Below are positions 1-5,852 of a DNA stretch of 11,096 nucleotides, in pieces (the stretch's first letter is position 1; every line of letters begins with the position of its first letter). Both the position numbers and the translations under genes were made by a program. Origin of the DNA: an uncultured Oscillibacter sp. Its GTDB lineage: Bacteria; Bacillota; Clostridia; Oscillospirales; Oscillospiraceae. The DNA is taken from NCBI GenBank assembly GCA_904393855.1, contig CAJFNE010000045.1:3605-14700 (forward strand), given 5' to 3'. The notes under the pieces are model-generated. The model saw only the letters and a list, made by a program, of their open reading frames with translations, was not told the DNA's origin and searched no databases.

Positions 1-1355
1 GTCAGGATGCGGGGGGTGTCGTGGGTGCCAAGGAAGTTCATCAGGGAGTAGAACGCCGGGGCGGGGTAGTTCTCCCGGACGGTCTCCATGGCCTCCCGGA
101 ACTGGTCGGCGTCGCCCCCCTGGAGATAGGCCAGCAGGGCCGTGCGGAAGGGGTAGTTCATGACGCCGTGGAGCTCGCTTCCCAGCAGATACTTCCGCCG
201 CTGGGAGTAGGCGATCTTGTTGGAGGCGTCCTCCCACACCTCGCCCACCAGCAGGGCGTCGGGCTTCGTCTCCTCCACCGCGGCGCGGATCTTCTCGATG
301 AACCAGTCCGGCAGCTCGTCGGCCACGTCCAGCCGCCAGCCGGAGGCTCCAGCCCGCAGCCATCTGCGCACCACGGAATCCGGGCCGTCGATGATATAGT
401 CCTGGTAGCTGGCGCTGTCCTCCCGGACGGCGGGCAGGGTCTTGATGCCCCACCAGGCGTCGTAATCCGTGGGCCAGGGGTGGAAGGAGTACCAGTCGGC
501 GTAGGGGCTCTCCTGACTCTGGGCGGCGCCCAGGGTGGGGTAGAAGCCGTCGGCGTTGAAGTAGATGCTCTGGGAGCCGGTGTGGTTGAACACGCCGTCC
601 AGGATCACCCGCATGCCGCGCTCCGCCGCCTCCCGGCACAGCTGCCGGAAGTCCTCTTCCGTACCCAGCATGGGGTCGATCCTCGTATAGTCGGCGGTGT
701 TGTAGCGGTGGTTGGAGGCGGACTCAAAGATGGGGCAGAGGTAGAGGGTGGTGACCCCCAGGCTCTCCAGCCAGGGGAGCTTGGAACAGATACCCTTTAG
801 GGACCCGCCGAAGAAATCCCGGTTGCGGACCTCGCCGTCCGGGTCCGGCCGCCAGACCGGAGGCTCGCTCCAGTCCTGGTGCACCCAGCGGTCTCCCACC
901 AGCCCCTCCGGGGAGGGGACCTCCAGCCGGCAGAAGCGGTCCGGGAAGATCTGATAGGTGACGCCCTGGCCAAACCAGGCGGGGACGGAGCTCTCCCGGT
1001 AGACGGTCAGCTGCCAGTCCTCCCACTTGCCGTCGCTGCGGTAGCCGGTCTTGTCCAGCACGCAGCCGGAGCCGTCATCCCGCCAGAAGCGGAAGTGGTA
1101 CCAGATCAGCTCCGGCTCCGCCGGGGCGGGGAAGTCCAGGGAGAAGCAGGCCCGCTCGCCCTCCCGGTCCGTGTAGGAGAGCTCCCGCTCCTCCTGCACG
1201 CCGGCGAACTCCCGCCGCAGCACCAGGGCGCAGTGGGTGAAGCCCTCCGACGCCAGGGGGCGGCAGCGGAGCGAGACGACGGCGCCGCAGACCGCGGCGC
1301 CGAAAGGAGTTTTACAGAGGGGGTGACGGGGGTCAAAGACAAACGGTTCCGGCAT
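1..1355 (-). CDS. GH13 alpha-amylase family enzyme, neopullulanase/cyclomaltodextrinase-like (3' end off window)
   Basis: The first 451 codons are visible; the C-terminus lies beyond the left edge. Family GH13 retaining enzymes hydrolyse alpha-glucosidic bonds of starch, maltodextrins or cyclodextrins. Residues about 1-120 look like the beta-rich N-terminal domain usual in the neopullulanase/cyclomaltodextrinase branch. The barrel follows with the four conserved GH13 regions: DGVFNH (253-258), GWRLDVADE (339-347, nucleophile D343), GEVWED (371-376, acid/base E372) and FLGTHDTPRIL (441-451, D446 the third catalytic Asp). The stretch DAWWGIKTLP (299-308) is typical of neopullulanase-like members. 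No signal peptide is seen, so a cytoplasmic maltodextrin-degrading role is likely. The ATG at 1353-1355 is supported by AAAGGAGG at 1363-1370, seven bases upstream. It follows the PBP gene by 61 bp and may be read from that operon or from its own promoter; none is obvious. The exact substrate cannot be decided from sequence. Confidence 0.93.
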   Translation of the reverse strand, partial: MPEPFVFDPRHPLCKTPFGAAVCGAVVSLRCRPLASEGFTHCALVLRREFAGVQEERELSYTDREGERACFSLDFPAPAEPELIWYHFRFWRDDGSGCVLDKTGYRSDGKWEDWQLTVYRESSVPAWFGQGVTYQIFPDRFCRLEVPSPEGLVGDRWVHQDWSEPPVWRPDPDGEVRNRDFFGGSLKGICSKLPWLESLGVTTLYLCPIFESASNHRYNTADYTRIDPMLGTEEDFRQLCREAAERGMRVILDGVFNHTGSQSIYFNADGFYPTLGAAQSQESPYADWYSFHPWPTDYDAWWGIKTLPAVREDSASYQDYIIDGPDSVVRRWLRAGASGWRLDVADELPDWFIEKIRAAVEETKPDALLVGEVWEDASNKIAYSQRRKYLLGSELHGVMNYPFRTALLAYLQGGDADQFREAMETVRENYPAPAFYSLMNFLGTHDTPRIL

Positions 1356-1391
1356 AGGGGAACCTCCTTTACATGGGATCAGGGGATGGGC

Positions 1392-1407
1392 TGTTTCACG
1401 TGAAACA
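1392..1407. promoter_or_regulatory. parS: parS-like ParB-binding palindrome (site 1)
   Basis: The 16-mer TGTTTCACGTGAAACA is a perfect palindrome and matches the chromosomal parS consensus (B. subtilis type, TGTTCCACGTGAAACA) with at most one base difference. The symmetry continues three bases on each side, giving a 22-bp perfect inverted repeat at 1389-1410. It lies in the 61-bp gap between the PBP stop (1417) and the GH13 start (1355). ParB/Spo0J binds such sites, spreads along DNA with CTP and loads SMC for origin segregation. As RNA the palindrome could fold into a short hairpin, but no U-tract follows on either strand, so it is not a standard terminator. Binding is inferred from sequence alone. 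Confidence 0.88.
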
Positions 1408-1416
1408 GCCTCCAGA

Positions 1417-3606
1417 TTACCGCAGCAGCTGGTTTTCGCCGGTAATGACGGCGTCCTCGCTGCCGGCGGTGAAGTAGGCGTTGAGGATCTCCACAGCGGT
1501 GGAGGCCAGATTGGAGCCCCAGGTGGCGTGTTCGATGACGATGGCCACGGCGATCTCCGGGTCCGCGTAGGGGGCAAAGCAGATGAACACGCCGTTGTCC
1601 GTCTGGTCGCCGCCCAGCTGGGAGGTGCCGGTCTTGGCGCCGGCGGACACCACGCAGTTGCGGAAAGCGCTGTAAACGGAGCCGCCGGGCTGGGTGTAGC
1701 CGTACATGCCCTCCAGCACGGCCTCCAGAGTGGAACTTTGGAGGTCCAGGGTGTCCACCGGGTCTGAATCGCCCACTGCCACCACCTCGGAGTTGTCATA
1801 GGTCTTCACGGCTTTTAGCAGGTGAGGCGTCCGTCGGACACCGCCGGAAACCAGCGTGGACACATAGTTGGCCAGCTGCACGGGGGTATAGGCCTGGTTG
1901 GCCTGGCCGAAGCCCGCCCAGGGGGCGCGGTCCTCGCCGGGGCTGTTCTCGGGCAGGATGCCGGAGTTGCCGCCGATCTCCAATCCGGTGGACTCCCCCA
2001 GACCAAAGGCCTGCAGGTACTCCCGGAAGGTGTCCATGCCCAGCTCATACCCCATCTCCGCGAAGAAATAGTTGCAGGAGCGGGTGATGGCCTGGGTCAC
2101 ATTGATCCGCCCGTGGTTGCCGCCGGCACAGCGGATCGCGCTCTGGGCATAGCCGGGATAGGTCCAGACAGAGGGGGAATAGATCCGCTCCGTGGGAGTG
2201 ATCAGCCCCTCCTCCAGAGCCGCCACGGCGGTCAGGGGCTTGATGGTGGAGCCGGGGACATAGGGGGTGCTGATGGCCCGGTTGATCAGGGGTCTGGCAG
2301 GGTCCGCGGTCAGGGAGGCGATGTCCTGCCGGTAGGTGGAGAGATCGTAATTAGGGTAGCTGGCCAGCGCCAGCAGCTCCCCGCTGTCGATGAGCTGCAC
2401 CACCGCGGCGGCGCCCCGGTTCATCTCGCCGTCATCCTCATTCATGGATTCCACGGCCGCCGCCAGGGCGTCCTCCACCACCTGCTGCAGCTCCAGATCA
2501 ATGGTCAGTTCCACGGTATTGCCGGGCTCCGGCTCCGTCTCGTAGTACTGGCCGGTGATCCGGCCCTCCTCATTGGTGGAGACGATCCGGGTGCCGTTGG
2601 TGCCCCGCAGGTATTCCTCGAAGGCGGCCTCCACGCCGCTCTTGCCCACGGTGGCGTTCAGGGGGTAATCGTCATAGAAGGGATTCTCCAGGTCCGCCGG
2701 GTCCAGGGCGCCCACGATGCCCAGGATGTGGGAGGCGTAGGTGGTGGCGTAATCCCGGACCGAGGAGCTGGTGATCCGGGCGCCGGCGTAGTCCCCGTCG
2801 GCGATCATGGAGATGAAGGCGGTGTCCACGTCCTCCGCCAGCACATAGTCGGAGTAGCTGCTCCGATGGTCCAGGTCATAGCGGATGCCCAGTACCTGCC
2901 GGGTCTGGGCGGCGGAGAAGCCGCTGGGAATCTCGTAGTCCGCCCGCATCAGGTCCAGCACCCGGGTGGGGGAGAGGCCGGCGTCCGTCAGGAACTCCCC
3001 GGTGATGGCGGAGGCAGGCAGCTGGTCCAGCAGAGCGGCGCCCTGCTCCTCCCGGGAGAGCTCCTCCGTCTCGGAGGCGGCATCGGTTTCCGGGGCCTCT
3101 CCGTCCTCCTCCGTTGCGGCGTCGGTCTCCGCCAGCCAGGGATGGCGGAGGATATAGGTGATCAGCGCCTCATTGGCGTCGTCCAGGGACCGGAGATAGC
3201 GGAGGAAGCTCGTTTTTTGATCGTCCGTCAGGCCATCCAGGGTGTAGGCGTAGGGAGCCGCGCTGGAAATGGGCAGGGAGTCCACCCAGGACTCCCCCTG
3301 GGATTCACACAGCTCCAGCAGCCGCAGGATCGCCTCGTTCTGATCGTCGTCCGCGCCTAAGAGGCTGGTGTCGAAGATCAGGTTGTAGACGGAGCGGTTG
3401 GACACCAGAACCCGGCCCTTGCGGTCCGTGATGACTCCCCGGGAGGCCTCGATGGGCTCATCCTGGGCGATGGAGTGGATGGATTGGGCCAGGTACTCGT
3501 CGTGCTGGTTCACCTGGGTGTTGTAGAGGACGCCCACGTAGACCAGCAGGATCAAGAGGAGGATTCCCACCAGAATGGACAGGCGGGAGACACGGTTTTC
3601 TTTCAT
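1417..3606 (-). CDS. mrdA: Class B penicillin-binding protein, PBP2/MrdA type (peptidoglycan transpeptidase)
   Basis: This 729-residue protein should cross-link peptidoglycan as the DD-transpeptidase of the elongation complex, working with MreC/MreD and a SEDS glycosyltransferase. One membrane anchor lies at about residues 9-27 and no cleavage site is apparent. The N-terminal dimerisation/pedestal domain begins near SRGVITDRKGRVL (55-67). The transpeptidase motifs are complete: STIK (453-456, catalytic S453), SCN (510-512) and KTGT (658-661). An acidic, low-complexity stretch sits at about 158-188 inside the pedestal region. The length is near that of Clostridial PBP2 proteins. The ATG at 3604-3606 has AAAGGAG at 3612-3618 and starts 13 bp after the mreD stop, so the two are clearly co-transcribed. 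A divisome/sporulation class B enzyme (FtsI/SpoVD) is the alternative, but no PASTA domain is seen at the C-terminus and the mreCD context favours the elongasome assignment. Confidence 0.92.
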   Translation of the reverse strand: MKENRVSRLSILVGILLLILLVYVGVLYNTQVNQHDEYLAQSIHSIAQDEPIEASRGVITDRKGRVLVSNRSVYNLIFDTSLLGADDDQNEAILRLLELCESQGESWVDSLPISSAAPYAYTLDGLTDDQKTSFLRYLRSLDDANEALITYILRHPWLAETDAATEEDGEAPETDAASETEELSREEQGAALLDQLPASAITGEFLTDAGLSPTRVLDLMRADYEIPSGFSAAQTRQVLGIRYDLDHRSSYSDYVLAEDVDTAFISMIADGDYAGARITSSSVRDYATTYASHILGIVGALDPADLENPFYDDYPLNATVGKSGVEAAFEEYLRGTNGTRIVSTNEEGRITGQYYETEPEPGNTVELTIDLELQQVVEDALAAAVESMNEDDGEMNRGAAAVVQLIDSGELLALASYPNYDLSTYRQDIASLTADPARPLINRAISTPYVPGSTIKPLTAVAALEEGLITPTERIYSPSVWTYPGYAQSAIRCAGGNHGRINVTQAITRSCNYFFAEMGYELGMDTFREYLQAFGLGESTGLEIGGNSGILPENSPGEDRAPWAGFGQANQAYTPVQLANYVSTLVSGGVRRTPHLLKAVKTYDNSEVVAVGDSDPVDTLDLQSSTLEAVLEGMYGYTQPGGSVYSAFRNCVVSAGAKTGTSQLGGDQTDNGVFICFAPYADPEIAVAIVIEHATWGSNLASTAVEILNAYFTAGSEDAVITGENQLLR

Positions 3607-3619
3607 GGGTACTCCTTTG

Positions 3620-4135
3620 TCAGCTATAGGAGCGGCGGACCTTGCGGGCCACCGCCCGGAACAGGATCGTCACCGGGATCACCAGGGGCGCGGTGACGCA
3701 GAACTCCCGGACCATCAGCCAGCCGCCGGCCTGCCAGGCGCTCTGCCCCCCCGCCCACAGGAGAAAGCAGCGAAAGCCGTCGGTCAGCAAAAAGGCGGCG
3801 GCGGTCCCCGCCAGGGAGCAGAGGTATCCGGCGGGCAGCACGCTCTGGGCCAGCAGGGCCGCGCACAGCCCCGCCAGGGGGAAGATCAGGGTGTAGAGGC
3901 AGGGGATGGCGTCCGGCAGCAGCAGGTCGCACACGATCCCCATGCACAGGGCAAAGACCGTGCCGGAGACCGGGGACTCCCAGGTGGCGGGGATGGCTGC
4001 CAGCAGGGGATAGAGGAAAGGGATCACGCCCCAAATCGTGATCCGCTGGAGCAGGGCGCCCTGGACCAACAGGCACAGCAGGGCCGCGGCGGCATAGAGC
4101 GCCCATTTGATGATCAACTTGTTGCGGGCCAGCAT
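3620..4135 (-). CDS. mreD: Rod shape-determining protein MreD
   Basis: This is a 171-residue, very hydrophobic protein with about five membrane segments (roughly 10-30, 35-50, 55-75, 80-125 and 145-163), the size and profile of MreD. MreD is a membrane partner of MreC in the elongasome and helps control PBP2 activity. Sequence conservation in MreD is low, so the call rests on topology, length and position between mreC and the PBP2 gene. The ATG at 4133-4135 is preceded by AAAGGAGG at 4144-4151. The 74-bp gap to mreC is the widest within the cluster and contains the second parS-like palindrome. An overlapping reading frame from 4154 is a shadow without membrane character. Confidence 0.87.
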   Translation of the reverse strand: MLARNKLIIKWALYAAAALLCLLVQGALLQRITIWGVIPFLYPLLAAIPATWESPVSGTVFALCMGIVCDLLLPDAIPCLYTLIFPLAGLCAALLAQSVLPAGYLCSLAGTAAAFLLTDGFRCFLLWAGGQSAWQAGGWLMVREFCVTAPLVIPVTILFRAVARKVRRSYS

Positions 4136-4165
4136 GCGGGCGGCCTCCTTTCACCGGAACAGCCT

Positions 4166-4181
4166 GGTTTCACGTGAAACA
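4166..4181. promoter_or_regulatory. parS: parS-like ParB-binding palindrome (site 2)
   Basis: GGTTTCACGTGAAACA differs from site 1 only in its first base; the inner 14 bp (GTTTCACGTGAAAC, 4167-4180) are perfectly palindromic. It lies between mreC and mreD, about 15 bp upstream of the mreD ribosome binding site, and its centre is 2,774 bp from that of site 1. The two copies share the core but not their flanks, which suggests conservation of a protein-binding site and not a duplicated segment. Identification as parS is by consensus match. Confidence 0.85.
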
Positions 4182-4209
4182 TCGGGAGATCATTCATCCG
4201 AGGGAGCGC

Positions 4210-5055
4210 TCAGTTGGAGCCATCGTAGGAGCGGATCACCACCACCTGCTGCAGCTCCGAGAACTCTACCGTGGGAATCAGCACCGCGTAGGAGGAGGCG
4301 CCGGAGTCGTCTAGCTGGACCTCCTCCACGGAGCCGATCACCAGCCCGGCGGGGTAGTAGCCGCCCAGGCCGCTGGTGACCACCAGGTCGCCGCTCAGCA
4401 GGTCGCACTCGGCGGGCAGGTAGTCCAACCGCAGGCGGTTCTCCCCCATCAGGGAGAAGTTGCCCTGGGCCACGCCCAGATCGCCGGTGCGGAACACCTG
4501 GGCGCCGATGGAGGTCTCCGTGTCCACCAGGGTCAGGATGGTGGCCCAGTTGGTACCCACGTCGCTGACGGTACCCACCAGGTTGCCCTGCTCATCCATC
4601 ACGCAGTCGCCGACCTCCAGGCCGTCGTTGGTGCCCCGGCTGACGGTCAGCGTGGCGGACCAGTTGGTGACGGCGTGCTCCGTGACGGTGGCCAGCACGA
4701 TGTCCTCCGTCAGGTCCGGCCGCTCCTCCTGGAGGCCCAGCAGGGACTCCAGCCGCGCGTTCTCCGCGCTGTCCAGCTGGGCCTGGCGGATGTCCGCCTC
4801 CATCTGGGCGATCTGCCGCTTCAGCTCCGCGTTCTCCTCCTCCAGGGCGGTGTAGTCCTGATAATACTTCTGCTTATCATTGAACCACTCCGCCACGGCG
4901 GTGTAGGCCGAGCGGAAAGGGGAGGCAATGGTATTGGCCAGATTGACCAGAGGGGAGGAGGTGTTGCTGAACACGGACATGAGGGCCAGGGCCACGGCGA
5001 TGACCGCCGCGGCGAACAGCACCCACAGGCCGTTGTTTTTCAAAAAATTCTTCAA
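4210..5055 (-). CDS. mreC: Rod shape-determining protein MreC
   Basis: MreC is the extracytoplasmic scaffold of the elongasome that links cytoskeleton, MreD and PBP2. The 281-residue product has a membrane anchor at about 10-30, a heptad-rich coiled coil at about 62-110 (EEENAELKRQIAQMEADIRQ is its core) and the C-terminal beta domain. This shows family hallmarks such as NWSATLTVSRGTNDGLEVGD (131-150) and GLGGYYPAGLVIG (229-241). The start is TTG at 5053-5055: AAGGAGG at 5063-5069 lies seven bases away, and the residues just after it (KNFLKNNGLW) directly precede the anchor as expected. It begins 21 bp after maf, in the position where mreB would be expected to intervene. The length is normal and no defect is visible. 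Confidence 0.95.
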   Translation of the reverse strand: MKNFLKNNGLWVLFAAAVIAVALALMSVFSNTSSPLVNLANTIASPFRSAYTAVAEWFNDKQKYYQDYTALEEENAELKRQIAQMEADIRQAQLDSAENARLESLLGLQEERPDLTEDIVLATVTEHAVTNWSATLTVSRGTNDGLEVGDCVMDEQGNLVGTVSDVGTNWATILTLVDTETSIGAQVFRTGDLGVAQGNFSLMGENRLRLDYLPAECDLLSGDLVVTSGLGGYYPAGLVIGSVEEVQLDDSGASSYAVLIPTVEFSELQQVVVIRSYDGSN

Positions 5056-5076
5056 GACTTCGCCTCCTTGGGGGGA

Positions 5077-5646
5077 TCAGGCCAGAAGATGAATTCCAAA
5101 TTGTTCCAGCATCCGGGACAGCCGGAGCACCGGCAGGCCCATGACGTTGAAGAAGTCGCCCTCCAGCCGTTCCACCAGCAGGGCGCCCTTGCCTTGGACG
5201 CCGTAGGCGCCGGCCTTGTCCATGGGCTCCCCGGTGGCGATGTAGGCCCGCAGCTCCGCCTCTGTGGCGGGGCGGAAGTCCACCGCCGTGGCCTCGCTCT
5301 CCGTCAGGAAGCGATCGCCCTGCCGGACGGTGACACCGGTGCGGACCGTGTGGCGGCGGCCCTGCATGGCGGTCAGCATCCGCAGGGCGTCGGCCTCATC
5401 CGCGGGCTTGCCCAGCCGGGCCTGGTCCAGGAACACCATGGTGTCGGCGGCGATGACGATCTCATCGGGGGCGCAGGCCACAGCCTCCGCCTTTTCCCGA
5501 GAGATATACTCCACGATCTGGGCGGGGGGCAGATCCGCCGGATAGGTCTCCTCCGCTTCCGAGACTCGGATGGTGAAATCCGAAATGCCGATCAGCTGCA
5601 GCAGCTCCCGCCGGCGGGGGGAGGCGGAGGCCAGTACAATCTTCAC
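5077..5646 (-). CDS. maf: Maf-family nucleoside triphosphate pyrophosphatase
   Basis: Maf proteins hydrolyse nucleoside triphosphates (dTTP/UTP or modified nucleotides) to monophosphate and pyrophosphate; overexpression in B. subtilis arrests septation. The 189-residue product opens with the diagnostic SASPRRREL (7-15) and carries the catalytic ADT (67-69, D68) and EPMDKAGAYGVQGKG (140-154) motifs, so it should be active. The GTG at 5644-5646 is chosen because AAGGAGG lies nine bases upstream (5656-5662) and the motif falls at the usual distance from the N-terminus. It is the first gene of the maf-mreC-mreD-mrdA run, an arrangement known from many Bacillota, although mreB is missing here. The substrate subclass is not determined. 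Confidence 0.95.
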   Translation of the reverse strand: MKIVLASASPRRRELLQLIGISDFTIRVSEAEETYPADLPPAQIVEYISREKAEAVACAPDEIVIAADTMVFLDQARLGKPADEADALRMLTAMQGRRHTVRTGVTVRQGDRFLTESEATAVDFRPATEAELRAYIATGEPMDKAGAYGVQGKGALLVERLEGDFFNVMGLPVLRLSRMLEQFGIHLLA

Positions 5647-5687
5647 AGGGAACCGCCTCCTTGCCGGAGAGGGCCGGGATGGCCCGC

Positions 5688-5716
5688 ATTATATACCAGA
5701 TAGTTTGCCTTGTTTC
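5688..5716 (-). promoter_or_regulatory. Candidate sigma-A-type promoter for the maf-mreCD-mrdA operon
   Basis: On the minus strand TATAAT (5688-5693) is a perfect -10 box. The hexamer 17 bp upstream, GAAACA (5711-5716), matches TTGACA only in its last three bases. Transcription would begin near 5681 and give a leader of about 35 nt. The leader includes a small hairpin (GGGCC, five-base loop, GGCCC). The position directly ahead of the first gene supports the call, while the weak -35 limits confidence. Confidence 0.5.
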
Positions 5717-5755
5717 CGTTCATCTTTAGACTCCCAAGAGAGAAGATATTTTCCA

Positions 5756-5798
5756 GCGGGGGCGCTCCACCTGGCTAAAAAGGAGGTGGAGTCCCCGC
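5756..5798 (-). terminator. Strong hairpin downstream of the U32 gene, possible terminator
   Basis: An inverted repeat pairs 5756-5761 with 5793-5798 (six GC pairs) and 5765-5772 with 5784-5791 (eight pairs), plus a G-U pair and a two-base bulge, around an 11-base loop. It lies 55 bp beyond the U32 stop and some 40 bp upstream of the maf -10/-35 region. The transcript after the hairpin (TGGAAAATATCTTC) is not a clean U-tract, so it may be a weak or factor-assisted terminator, or an mRNA-stabilising 3' structure. Confidence 0.45.
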
Positions 5799-5852
5799 AG
5801 AATCAGCCAAAATTGTAATATTAATCAAAAATAATACGGACAGGATTCGATT

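Noticed and set aside
21..800. A 259-codon open frame on the plus strand opposite the GH13 gene
   Set aside because: Antisense shadow; the minus-strand frame contains all four GH13 conserved regions.
1389..1410. Reading the palindrome as an ordinary intrinsic terminator of the PBP2 transcript
   Set aside because: No U-tract follows on the minus strand and the core equals the parS consensus, which is repeated in a second gap.
1822..3360. A 512-codon open frame on the plus strand opposite the PBP2 gene
   Set aside because: Antisense shadow; the minus strand encodes all transpeptidase motifs in order.
3624..4154. Alternative minus-strand frame overlapping mreD
   Set aside because: It lacks membrane segments and is Pro/Gly/Arg-rich, whereas the chosen frame has the MreD topology and its own Shine-Dalgarno.
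1392..4181. Noc-binding or E-box-like interpretation of the CACGTG palindromes
   Set aside because: The Noc consensus differs (ATTTCCCGGGAAAT) and the full 14-16 bp match is specific to parS.
5776..5817. Possible small plus-strand peptide gene behind AAAAAGGAGGTG
   Set aside because: The only nearby start (GTG 5787) overlaps the Shine-Dalgarno-like string and gives about ten codons before a stop; the string is better explained as part of the hairpin.
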